NCBI RefSeq assembly: GCF_014280035.1
Contig: NZ_CP047957.1
Coordinates: forward strand, 2,108,001 to 2,172,000
DNA: 64,000 nt
Source: Synechococcus sp. A18-25c
Lineage (GTDB): Bacteria > Cyanobacteriota > Cyanobacteriia > PCC-6307 > Cyanobiaceae
Reading direction: 5' to 3'
Notes under the pieces: model-generated
The model's input: only the letters and a program-made list of their open reading frames with translations
Told to the model about the DNA's origin: nothing
The model's database searches: none
Translations under genes and position numbers: made by a program
In this document: in pieces, positions 27,877 to 36,079 of the stretch
Layout: every line of letters starts with the position of its first letter
Numbering within the stretch: the first letter of the stretch is position 1

Positions 27877-27903
27877 AAAAAAAAGCCCCCTCGTTGAGGG
27901 GGC
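27877..27903 (-). terminator. Intrinsic terminator of the porin gene
   Basis: Read on the minus strand, a perfect 8-bp stem (GCCCCCTC/GAGGGGGC) with a 3-base loop is followed by eight T. It sits 24 bases after the porin stop codon. Confidence 0.92.
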
Positions 27904-27926
27904 CGATCAAGCTGATCAGGAGGTGA

Positions 27927-29600
27927 TCAGAACTTGAAGGTGGTCTTGATGAGACCGCCGAAGTTGGAGAAGGTGTTGTCGTTGTCGCCGACGGGCTCAC
28001 CGTCAGGTCCGAGGCCACCGCCGCCAAGGCCAGCAGTTCCTTGTCCGAGAGGACGGCTCAGGTAGAAGAGCGCAGGAGTCACAGAGATGTTGTCGGTGAC
28101 TTGGAACATGTACCACCATTCCCAGGCGTAGTTGCCATCGCCGATGAACTCGCTGCCTTCGTAGTCGGAGTCGAAGTCGACGCCGGTGATGAAGGTGGAC
28201 TGGCCGACGGCCATACCAGCGGCATTGCCTTTCAGGAAGACATCAGACCACTGCAGACCCACGTACCAAGACTGGGAAGTGGCGCTGTCAGCGAAGGTGC
28301 TGGAGTCGTTATCGATGTTGGTGGTGTTGATACCCCAACCGGTGCTGATGCTCGGGAACCAGCTGGCTGATTCAGGAGACCAGTAAGCACTCAGGCCGAA
28401 GGAATTGGTGACTCCAAGGCCAGCGAAAGAAACGGCTGCAGGAGTGCCGTTGCCGCTGTAGATGCCAATTCCGTTATCGCCGGAAGCGTAGTTGTACGCA
28501 GCAGCGATACCCCAGTTGTCATCGGTGTAAGCGATCTGCACGGTGCCGTTAGAGGCAGCGCAATCGGTACCGATACCACCACAGTTGTCGGTGAAGTCTT
28601 CGCCGATGAAGTCGTCGTCATCGCTGACGAACAGACCAGGATTGGGGTCGGAAACGAAGCCGTTAGCGCTGACATAGTTAGCGCTGATGCTGAAACCATC
28701 TTTCGCCCAGCTCAGGCCACCACCTTGACCCAGGGCCAGGTTGTAGGCACCAGGTGCACCGGCGTAGGTGAAGAAGTCGAGAACAGTGTCAGCGGGGTAT
28801 GCGCTGGGCCAAACAGCCAGCATGTCGTCCTGACGAACCAAGCCACCAACAGTTGCGGTGAAGTTCTCACCGATGGGGAACTGGTACCAGACGCGGTTGA
28901 TGGTGACGCTGTTGGGACCGGAGGGCTCTTCGAAAGCCGTCTCCATGGTGGTCATGCCGTTGCCGAACACGGAAGAACCGAAGTTGCCGGCACGCAGCAT
29001 GGTGCGCAGCAGGTCCTTACCCGTGAAGCTGGTGTCCAGGAACAGACGGGTGTCGTAGTTGAAGGTGGTGGCGCCCTGAGTGGCAGCGTAGAAATCGGCA
29101 GCGCCGTCCACGTTGCTGGACGCAGTGGAAGCACCGATCACGAAGGTGGTTTGACCCTTCAGCTTGGTGGTGGTGGAGAACTGAGTGGCTTCCAGTTCGC
29201 CCACGCGAGCTTCCAGACCGTCAACACGGCCCTTGAGGATTGCGAGCTCTTTCTCGAACTCCATCACAAGTCGCTTCACCTCGTCGGTCACTTCGGTGAC
29301 GCGGTCGAGACAAGCGTTCAGGAGTGCGGCCGCTTCGAAGCGGGTCATCGCACGGTTACCGCGGTAGGAACCGTCGGGGTAGCCAGCGACGCAGCCGTAG
29401 CGCTCGATCAGGTTGCTCAGAGCCTGATAAGCCCAGTCCGTCGGGTAGACGTCAGAGAACTGATCGATGCTGGTGACCTGCTCGCCAGTAGAGGCGTAGT
29501 CGGCGACACCAGCAACATTGACCTCAGTTGCACCAACAGCGACAGGAGCCAGCAGGCCCAGGGCAGCAGGAGCAACCAGCAGTTGCTTGAAAAGTTTCAT
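27927..29600 (-). CDS. SLH-domain outer membrane porin (SomA/SwmB-like, carbohydrate or iron-uptake type)
   Basis: An abundant outer membrane protein of 557 residues, plan typical of cyanobacterial Som porins. Signal peptide MKLFKQLLVAPAALGLLAPVAVGA, then an S-layer-homology domain (about 50-115: QFSDVYPTDWAYQALSNLIER, GYPDGSYRGNRAMTRFEAAALL) that anchors to peptidoglycan-linked pyruvylated glycan. A coiled-coil segment follows (VMEFEKELAILKGRVDGLEARV), then a beta-barrel ending GLIKTTFKF, with terminal Phe. The chosen ATG at 29600 starts the signal peptide; a start at 29618 adds MRTLLP. An acidic, Gly/Asn-rich barrel and Cys pair occur mid-sequence. The 5' region shows a possible Yfr1 site. 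Confidence 0.93.
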   Translation of the reverse strand: MKLFKQLLVAPAALGLLAPVAVGATEVNVAGVADYASTGEQVTSIDQFSDVYPTDWAYQALSNLIERYGCVAGYPDGSYRGNRAMTRFEAAALLNACLDRVTEVTDEVKRLVMEFEKELAILKGRVDGLEARVGELEATQFSTTTKLKGQTTFVIGASTASSNVDGAADFYAATQGATTFNYDTRLFLDTSFTGKDLLRTMLRAGNFGSSVFGNGMTTMETAFEEPSGPNSVTINRVWYQFPIGENFTATVGGLVRQDDMLAVWPSAYPADTVLDFFTYAGAPGAYNLALGQGGGLSWAKDGFSISANYVSANGFVSDPNPGLFVSDDDDFIGEDFTDNCGGIGTDCAASNGTVQIAYTDDNWGIAAAYNYASGDNGIGIYSGNGTPAAVSFAGLGVTNSFGLSAYWSPESASWFPSISTGWGINTTNIDNDSSTFADSATSQSWYVGLQWSDVFLKGNAAGMAVGQSTFITGVDFDSDYEGSEFIGDGNYAWEWWYMFQVTDNISVTPALFYLSRPLGQGTAGLGGGGLGPDGEPVGDNDNTFSNFGGLIKTTFKF

Positions 29601-29611
29601 AGGAAGAAGGG

Positions 29612-29620
29612 TCCTCACAC
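29612..29620 (-). promoter_or_regulatory. Possible Yfr1 small-RNA target / Shine-Dalgarno of the porin mRNA
   Basis: On the mRNA strand the nine bases GUGUGAGGA are exactly complementary to UCCUCACAC, part of the conserved loop (ACUCCUCACAC) of the cyanobacterial sRNA Yfr1. GAGGA is also the best Shine-Dalgarno, ending 11 bases before the ATG at 29600, so pairing would hide it. In Prochlorococcus MED4, Yfr1 is reported to repress porin mRNAs in this way. The loop sequence is recalled from memory. Confidence 0.55.
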
Positions 29621-29828
29621 AGACCGACGCATAGCGTCAGCTGCACCCTGATTGGGCCCCGACCTCGAATCCATTGGTCGTGTGACACAAGCAACCCTGG
29701 CCTGTATCAAACGACACACTACAAAAAAGTTCAGCTCGATACCAAACTGACTCTATTGTCGAGCTCTGCACCATGTGGCCGCGATCAAGCATGGATAGAT
29801 AAGGCAGGCTGAGGATGCTCTATCAAAA

Positions 29829-29859
29829 CGATGCCCCCGGCCGAAGTACGGTCGGGGGC
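29829..29859 (-). terminator. Intrinsic terminator upstream of the porin
   Basis: On the minus strand a 10-bp stem (29833-29842 paired with 29850-29859, one G-U) with a 7-base loop is followed by CATCGTTTTG. The T-run is short (four). It lies 56 bases after the 17-codon ORF and about 230 bases before the porin start, so it would end, or attenuate, transcription that began further upstream. Confidence 0.75.
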
Positions 29860-29914
29860 TCTCGCCGGGTCCGCTCTGGCGCGGAACCGATTGATCAGTC
29901 AGAAAATGGTGCCG

Positions 29915-29968
29915 TCAGCCGGCGTTCTCCGCGATCAGCAGACCCTGCATCAAAGAACTGGAACTCAT
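29915..29968 (-). CDS. 17-residue peptide ORF with strong Shine-Dalgarno
   Basis: Read on the minus strand, a near-perfect AGGAGGAGGTG ends 4 bases before an ATG that opens 17 codons (MSSSSLMQGLLIAENAG) and a TGA. Four consecutive serine codons follow the start (AGT TCC AGT TCT), and an intrinsic terminator lies 56 bases downstream. The layout is that of an independent micropeptide gene or a leader-peptide attenuator ahead of the porin. No family is recognised, and no promoter was identified. The neighbouring plus-strand glycosyltransferase starts 156 bases away in the other direction. Confidence 0.45.
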   Translation of the reverse strand: MSSSSLMQGLLIAENAG

Positions 29969-30123
29969 GGACACCTCCTCCTGAAGGATTGTGAATGCCG
30001 GCAACGCCTTCGAAATCAACCTCACTCCGAAGAGTGAAGCCCGATCTCACGCCACTGCATCCCGTACAAACCAACCCTACCTAGATCCAACGGGACTGTG
30101 GACCCTCTGTACGCTCCGAGGCC

Positions 30124-31710
30124 ATGGCCCACACGTTCCCCTGGCGCCTGCTGCTGATTCTTTGGGTCACAGCAGCACTGCTTTCCTGCATTGGCCTTGG
30201 CAACCTGCCGCTGAAAGATTTCGATGAAGCCACCGTCGCCCGTGTGGCGCTGGAGTTTCATCAGGGCACAGGCGAAGCCCCACTGCTTCCAGTTCTCTGG
30301 AATGAGCCGTATCTCAACAAGGCACCCGGCCTGCACCTGATCATCGCAACGCTGATCGGCATGACGAACTCACAGGGTCTTCCCTCGGAATGGGTGATCC
30401 GCATCGCGCCAGCTTTGCTTTCAAGCTTGATCGTGCCGCTGGGCGGATTGCTGCAGTGGCAGCTGCGCCCCGGCGATCGCGACAGCTGCCTTGGCACCAG
30501 CGCAATTTTGCTGTCACTCCTGCCGATCGCCCGCCATGGACGACTGGCGATGCTGGACGGCACCCAACTCACCGTGATGGCTGTGTTGTGGATCGGCTTG
30601 CTTCGCCTGCATCGGACACGCCATCCCGCGGGAATCAGCTTGTTGACTGGGCTTGCAGCCAGCGGAATGCTCCTGCTGAAGGCCCCATTGCTGTTACCGG
30701 CCGCTGCCGCCGGCCTGGCTGCCGTAGGGCTGGGCCAGGAATGGCGGCATTGGCGATTGACCACCGCAGCCCCAACCCTGCTGATCGGCGTCCTTCCCGG
30801 CATCGCTTGGCATCTTTGGCATGCCTGGCACCGGGGCGCCTCTGCGCTTTGGCTTTGGGGAGGCGATGGCGCCGGCCGTGTCCTGCTAGAAGCAGGTGAA
30901 GGGAGTGACCTCGGCTGGCGGGTGCCCTTGATCGAGCTCTTGGAGGGGGGATGGCCCTGGCTCCTGCTCTTCCCGATCGCCCTCTTTGGGGCCTGGCATG
31001 CACGCCAATCACGCTGGGGCTATTGGAGCCTGAGCACCCTGGCGGTTCTTGCTGCAGCAATCCTGCCACTACGCACCCAGTTGCCCTGGTACAGCCATCC
31101 CCTCTGGCTTCCATTCGCACTGCTGTGCGCACCACTACTGGCATGGATGGTCAACCGAATGCCCTGGCCATCAGGCGCAGTGCCGATGCGCAGGATCCTG
31201 GCTGTGATCCCAGCACTGTGGGCAGGCCTTGGAGGACTTCTCTTGATTGCGGGAGTGGCCAGCCTGACGCCGGCCGCTCAAGCCCTCATCGATTACCGGT
31301 CACCTGCTTTGGCAGTTGGGGCTGGCTGGTGCACCGGCGGAATCTTGCTGATGCAGAACACACAGAGCAGACGACAACTGGGTGCCTTGAGCTTGGTGAT
31401 CGGCAACGTGACCGCTCTCGCGATCGTCTTTCACTCTCCTCTCTGGCTGTGGGAACTCAACGAAAGCTGGCCCGTCAGGCCCGTAGCCGGGATCACAGCG
31501 AGCACAAGCCTGTCTCCGATCCGCCTCAAGGGCTTCGATGAACGCCCAAGCCTGAACTGGTACGCCGAACAAAGGATTCGCCGCGAGCAATCGAACGACG
31601 GCAAAAACCTTCGACTCAGTGATCAGCCACAACCCAACTGCAAAATCCTTGCCAACACAGGCGACTGGACCTTGTCTGACTGCGATAACATGAGCATGAA
31701 GAACGAATAA
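30124..31710 (+). CDS. GT39-type membrane glycosyltransferase (ArnT-like)
   Basis: A 528-residue protein with about 10-12 membrane helices. The first extracytoplasmic loop has LPLKDFDEATVARVALEF, in which DFDEA is the catalytic Asp-Glu motif of PMT/ArnT-like enzymes, and LWNEPYLNKAPGLHLI follows as in that family. They move sugars from polyprenyl phosphate to lipid or protein outside the inner membrane. The last ~70 residues are soluble. Substrate unknown. It lies one base before the GT2-GtrA gene, which could make the polyprenyl-phosphate-sugar donor; the pair plausibly works in sequence (inference). Confidence 0.85.
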   Translation: MAHTFPWRLLLILWVTAALLSCIGLGNLPLKDFDEATVARVALEFHQGTGEAPLLPVLWNEPYLNKAPGLHLIIATLIGMTNSQGLPSEWVIRIAPALLSSLIVPLGGLLQWQLRPGDRDSCLGTSAILLSLLPIARHGRLAMLDGTQLTVMAVLWIGLLRLHRTRHPAGISLLTGLAASGMLLLKAPLLLPAAAAGLAAVGLGQEWRHWRLTTAAPTLLIGVLPGIAWHLWHAWHRGASALWLWGGDGAGRVLLEAGEGSDLGWRVPLIELLEGGWPWLLLFPIALFGAWHARQSRWGYWSLSTLAVLAAAILPLRTQLPWYSHPLWLPFALLCAPLLAWMVNRMPWPSGAVPMRRILAVIPALWAGLGGLLLIAGVASLTPAAQALIDYRSPALAVGAGWCTGGILLMQNTQSRRQLGALSLVIGNVTALAIVFHSPLWLWELNESWPVRPVAGITASTSLSPIRLKGFDERPSLNWYAEQRIRREQSNDGKNLRLSDQPQPNCKILANTGDWTLSDCDNMSMKNE

Positions 31711-31711
31711 C

Positions 31712-32833
31712 GTGTCTTACAGCGCAACAGACCATGCCGATAAGAATCAAGGACTTTCAATTATCCTGCCCACATTTAATGAGTCAGGATCAATCAAGGG
31801 GGTCATTACCTCTCTCCTGAATCACACCAAGAGTCATGCTGTTGAACTCCTGATTGTCGACGACGATTCGGCTGATGGCACAGCAGACATCGTTCGAACG
31901 CTCGCCAGGCAGGATTCAAGAATTCGCATCATTCAACGGGTCGGCCGCTCAGGCCTTGCCAGCGCCATCAAAGAGGGGCTGATCGCAGCCGTTCATCCGA
32001 TCGCCATCGTCATGGATAGCGATGGCCAGCACGAACCTTCATCTGTGCAGATGGCCTTCAAAGCGTTAAGCGCGAACAATGACCTGGTCGTGGGCAGTCG
32101 CTTTCTGGACCAGTCAGAAATCCGTGGACTGAGCAGCCGTCGCACCGATGGCTCAACCATGGCCAACCGCATGGCACGGTGGAGTCTTCCCAAGAGCTAT
32201 GCACACCTCACGGATTACATGAGTGGTTTCATCGCGCTCAAGGTTGAGCGCTGTCTTCCATTCATACGCAAGGTCGATGTCAATGGTTTCAAGTTTCTCT
32301 ATGAATTACTGGCCATCAGCAAAGGTCAGCTTTCTATCGTTGAAATCCCCCTACATTTTCAGCCACGACTGTATGGAAGTTCAAAGCTTGACTATGCCGT
32401 GCTTTGGGACTTCGTGATCTCTTTAATCCACACATCGACGTTTCGGATTTTGCCGAGACGTGCTATCAGCTTTGGCCTCGTCGGCGCATCAGGCGTGGTG
32501 ATTCAATTGCTGAGCACGTTCATCCTGATGACGATCGGGTTGAGTTTTCCGCAATCTCTTCCCCTTGCCGTCATCACGGCGGCAAGCTCCAATTATCTCA
32601 TCAACAACATCCTTACCTTTGGAGATCGACGCCAGAAAGGGCGTCAACTGATTAAAGGTCTGTTGAAATTTTTGCTGGTTGCCTCACTGCCTTCTCTGGC
32701 CAATGTGGGCTTGGCAACAGGGTTTTACAACATGATTCAATCCCATGCTGTTCTGGCGCAGCTAGCGGGAATCATTGTGGTTTACATCTGGAATTACGCC
32801 GCGTCCTCCCGCTTTGTGTGGAACACACCCTGA
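31712..32833 (+). CDS. Polyprenyl-phosphate glycosyltransferase (GT2) with GtrA domain
   Basis: A 373-residue fusion. The GT-A domain (about 14-235) has LSIILPTFNESGSIKGVI, LLIVDDDSADGTAD and the metal site IAIVMDSDGQHEPS, close to dolichol/polyprenyl-phosphate mannose synthases. From about residue 245, four membrane segments form a GtrA-like domain (FGLVGASGVVIQLLSTFI), proposed to flip the lipid-linked sugar. It starts with GTG at 31712, immediately after the GT39 stop. The stretch is visibly more AT-rich than its neighbours, a possible sign of transfer. Confidence 0.88.
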   Translation: MSYSATDHADKNQGLSIILPTFNESGSIKGVITSLLNHTKSHAVELLIVDDDSADGTADIVRTLARQDSRIRIIQRVGRSGLASAIKEGLIAAVHPIAIVMDSDGQHEPSSVQMAFKALSANNDLVVGSRFLDQSEIRGLSSRRTDGSTMANRMARWSLPKSYAHLTDYMSGFIALKVERCLPFIRKVDVNGFKFLYELLAISKGQLSIVEIPLHFQPRLYGSSKLDYAVLWDFVISLIHTSTFRILPRRAISFGLVGASGVVIQLLSTFILMTIGLSFPQSLPLAVITAASSNYLINNILTFGDRRQKGRQLIKGLLKFLLVASLPSLANVGLATGFYNMIQSHAVLAQLAGIIVVYIWNYAASSRFVWNTP

Positions 32834-32845
32834 ATCGCGACCTGG

Positions 32846-34390
32846 ATGACCTCGAGTGACGGGACACAGACCAGATCGAGCCAGGCACCAGCTGGCATCT
32901 GGGCGCCGGTGCTGCTGGGGGTGGTTCTGCGTTTGGTGCACATCTGGATGCCCGTGGTGGGCATCCACAGCTGGCGGCAAGCGGACACTGCTGCCATGGC
33001 CAGGCACTTTGCTGGATTTGACACGCCGATCTGGTTGCCACAGATCGATTGGGGAGGAGCGTCACCCGGGTACGTGGAATCGGAATTTCCGCTGTTCCCC
33101 TTCCTGACGGGTCAGATCTATCAACTGTTCGGGGTGCACGAATGGATTGGCCGTGGCCTCTCGGTGCTGTTCAGTGCGCTCACCATTTGGCTCGTAATCC
33201 GACTGGGTCGACGTTGGTTCAATCCAGCGGCCGGGTGGTGGGGTGGCATGGCTCTGGCGGTGGCCCCGCTCGGTGTTTACTACGGCCGCGCCTTTCAAGC
33301 GGAGGCTCTGCTGCTGTTCTGTGCAGCAGGAGCGTTGGAAGCCCACAGCCTCTGGGTGGAACGGCGGGCCTCGTGGGCACTCGCTTTGAGCTGGTTGTGC
33401 TTCACAGGAGCTGCCTTGATCAAAGTGATTCCCTTGCTTTGGCTTGGCCTTCCCCTACTGCTTCTCCATCTCACCCCATCCCCTCAAGCGGCGGCAGACC
33501 CCCCTCAACAGACGCTGCAACGACTGCTGCGTTTGCTGCTTAATCCTTGGTTCTGGGTTTACACAACCACCGCTCTAGCGGTGACTTCAGCCTGGTATTT
33601 GCATGCCTACCAATTGGGCGAGAGCAGCGGTCTGACCTTTGGCTTTTGGGGAGAGGACAGCGATCGCAGCAACATTCAACTGGTGCTGAATGGGTCGAGC
33701 TGGTTAAACCTCGCCATCCGTGTCGGGCTTCGAGCACTGCTCGTAGTGGGGATTCCCTTCCTGATGATCGGCGCCATTCGCGGCTGGAGCGTTGGTGGTG
33801 GGCGCATCGCCCTCGGAGGTGGAATCGGACTTTTGTTCTGCACCGTGGCGACCATGCGATCCAGCACGGTGCATGAGTACTACCAGTTCCCGTTGTTGCT
33901 GTTCAGCTCGCCCCTTGTGGGACTGGGATGGCAAACCTGGCACTCCCATCAGCGTCGCTGGTTGGTCCGAACGTTGCTCTGCATCACCTTGCTCATCAGT
34001 GTGATGGTGCTGTCGCTCGACTACTGGGCGGTGGAAGCGAGGCAACGCAGGATCTGGATGCCGCTCGCTGAGACCATTCGACGCGAGCTCCCCGCAGACG
34101 CTCGCATTGTGAGTGTCACCGGACCGGATCCAACTCTGCTCAACCTGGCACGTCGCCAAGGTTGGCTGATCGCCAGCCAAAAGCTCACCCCAGAGCGCAT
34201 CCAGAAGTTGAGAGATGCCGGAGCCAGCCATCTGGCAGGCAGTTTCCTGTGGCAGGAGACCTACAGCCCACTGACTGACAAACAACGAGCCAGGCTGGAA
34301 CAGCTGGCCGTTTCCAGCACAGCCCCTTGGATCGGCCCACAGAAGCAGACTTATTTGCTTCCGATCGAGGATCTACCAGGCGACTTCTGA
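32846..34390 (+). CDS. GT39-type membrane glycosyltransferase
   Basis: A 514-residue membrane protein with about 10-11 helices. The early loop reads HSWRQADTAAMARHFAGF, where HSWRQADT is a recurrent GT39 pattern with the catalytic Asp. SPGYVESEFPLFPFLTGQIY, also family-like, lies in the same loop, followed by GVHEWIGRGLSVLFSAL. The end (from about 390) is soluble, with DARIVSVTGPDPTLL and RQGWLIASQKL. The acceptor is unknown. It follows the GT2-GtrA gene by 12 bases, forming a likely three-gene operon with the upstream GT39. Confidence 0.84.
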   Translation: MTSSDGTQTRSSQAPAGIWAPVLLGVVLRLVHIWMPVVGIHSWRQADTAAMARHFAGFDTPIWLPQIDWGGASPGYVESEFPLFPFLTGQIYQLFGVHEWIGRGLSVLFSALTIWLVIRLGRRWFNPAAGWWGGMALAVAPLGVYYGRAFQAEALLLFCAAGALEAHSLWVERRASWALALSWLCFTGAALIKVIPLLWLGLPLLLLHLTPSPQAAADPPQQTLQRLLRLLLNPWFWVYTTTALAVTSAWYLHAYQLGESSGLTFGFWGEDSDRSNIQLVLNGSSWLNLAIRVGLRALLVVGIPFLMIGAIRGWSVGGGRIALGGGIGLLFCTVATMRSSTVHEYYQFPLLLFSSPLVGLGWQTWHSHQRRWLVRTLLCITLLISVMVLSLDYWAVEARQRRIWMPLAETIRRELPADARIVSVTGPDPTLLNLARRQGWLIASQKLTPERIQKLRDAGASHLAGSFLWQETYSPLTDKQRARLEQLAVSSTAPWIGPQKQTYLLPIEDLPGDF

Positions 34391-34423
34391 TCCCAGCGCC
34401 GTTCAGGATGATCAGGCAATCGT

Positions 34424-36052
34424 TCAGTTCAACGATGAACAGGAGCGAGGCTCAATTGCCATCTCAGCTGAGGCTGCAATCTCGGCAGACGCACGCTGCA
34501 AGACCACCGTGCCTGCACGACAGTGCACCAATCGGTAGTCCCCGGATTCAACAAGGCGCGTGAGCTTGCGCCGGATCAAGCGTTGCTGATTGCGCTCAAG
34601 CTCAAACACAGGCGCCAACGGCCCATAGTGACCAGGAAATGCCACCACCCAATCGACCGACTGAGGCTCATCGGAACGATCGAGATACTGGATGGACTTG
34701 GGGAAACGGATCAGCACCTCCCGCTGCGCCAGCGAAGGTAAAACAGGCGTATCAGCCGACACACTGGCCTGGTCAGGAATCAAGGCAACAGCTTCCCGCA
34801 GCGCAGCACGGCGTTCGAGCATCGCAGCTGGGGAGACATGAACCCAGGGTGAAAAGCTGTCGGGCACAAGCGCCGAGAGGCTGCGATGGGGATTCGCCAC
34901 CAGGGTCAGAGTGAGACCGAGTCCCAGAGCACCCACCCAGCAGCGACGGATCCAACGCTTCGACCAGAGCGAGAGGTGGCGCTGCCACCACAGAACAGAA
35001 CCTAGGTAGAGACCGGGCACCAGAGCCAGCACGTAGCGGAGCGTGACGGAGAGTGCCGAGCGACCTTGCGACACCAGTGCAATCAGGAGGGGGGCCGCCA
35101 CCAGCAAGGCTGAATCCACCGACAGCAATGGAATCAGCAGCAGAGGCAGACTGAGCGCCAAGAGAAAACCCAAAGTGGCAGCAGGGGGAGACACAATCGC
35201 CTGCAGCAGCGCCAGAGGATGCCGCAGCATGGCGAGCAGCACCGACAGGGTGCCTCCCGACACGTCATCCACGAGATGGCCGAACTTTTCCTGAAGAAAA
35301 CGGTCGGACAGAGAGGAATCAACGGCCGGTTGGATCCAGCCGGTAACCAGTAGCACCCACAGAAAAGACGCTGCCATCAGACCGACTCCGCTCCAGCGTG
35401 CACCGGGCTGACGCACCAGGGCCCAAAGGCCCAACGAGAACAAGACAAGACCGCTGTCTTCCCGCACCAGCAGAAGCATCACGGCGACAAGCACCAGCTG
35501 ACGCCGGCGCTGCTCCAAGAGTGCTTCCACCACAAGGAATCCGAGCAAAGGAAGCCAGATCAGATCATGAAAGTTTTCAAGAGCCGGGCCGATCACGGCA
35601 CCACTGAGGTAGTAGGCAGCGGTCAGCCGGATCGCCAGTGACGCCGGGAGTCTCCGGACGGCAATCCTCCAAAGCACCAGGCCTGCGGCCGTCAACACGA
35701 CCACCTGGACCAGGGGAAGCGCCCAGCTCCCGATCAGAGCCACCAGTGGAGCGATGAGCAACGTGAGGAAATTGGCGTGTTGGCCGAGATGCAGATAAGC
35801 CACCGACGGCAGTTCACCGCCCACTTTCACAGCCGCAGACAAAACCGATGACAGGCTGCTTTCAAACGGACGCCCCTGAGCCGTTGACCAGAGTTCTTGC
35901 AGAAAGAGCGCCTGGTCATAGGTGGCACTGAGACTCTCCAGCCGCCAGATCTGAATCGCCAAACACACCAGAAAGAAACCTGCCGCCAGAGCCTTCACCC
36001 CTCCTGGCATCGGACCTTGTGATGGAACCGCAGATGCGGTGGATTCACTCAT
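34424..36052 (-). CDS. DUF2079 membrane protein
   Basis: A 542-residue polytopic protein (about 11 helices) of the DUF2079 family, distantly related to GT-C glycosyltransferases. The first loop reads SATYDQALFLQELWSTAQGRPFESSL, where DQ in place of the usual D[DE] is the family signature. LHLGQHANFLTLLIAPL follows, carrying the conserved GxHxNF-like motif. The C-terminal ~160 residues are soluble. Probably an envelope glycan enzyme; substrate unknown. It converges on the GT39 gene and lies downstream of another membrane gene on the same strand. Confidence 0.85.
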   Translation of the reverse strand: MSESTASAVPSQGPMPGGVKALAAGFFLVCLAIQIWRLESLSATYDQALFLQELWSTAQGRPFESSLSSVLSAAVKVGGELPSVAYLHLGQHANFLTLLIAPLVALIGSWALPLVQVVVLTAAGLVLWRIAVRRLPASLAIRLTAAYYLSGAVIGPALENFHDLIWLPLLGFLVVEALLEQRRRQLVLVAVMLLLVREDSGLVLFSLGLWALVRQPGARWSGVGLMAASFLWVLLVTGWIQPAVDSSLSDRFLQEKFGHLVDDVSGGTLSVLLAMLRHPLALLQAIVSPPAATLGFLLALSLPLLLIPLLSVDSALLVAAPLLIALVSQGRSALSVTLRYVLALVPGLYLGSVLWWQRHLSLWSKRWIRRCWVGALGLGLTLTLVANPHRSLSALVPDSFSPWVHVSPAAMLERRAALREAVALIPDQASVSADTPVLPSLAQREVLIRFPKSIQYLDRSDEPQSVDWVVAFPGHYGPLAPVFELERNQQRLIRRKLTRLVESGDYRLVHCRAGTVVLQRASAEIAASAEMAIEPRSCSSLN

Positions 36053-36079
36053 GCAAGCCTGACGTCCAATGGGAGCAGA

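Noticed and set aside
28725-29651. 308-codon open frame antisense to the porin
   Set aside because: It has porin codon-complement composition (Gly/Val/Glu-rich), no family motifs and lies wholly opposite a clear porin gene.
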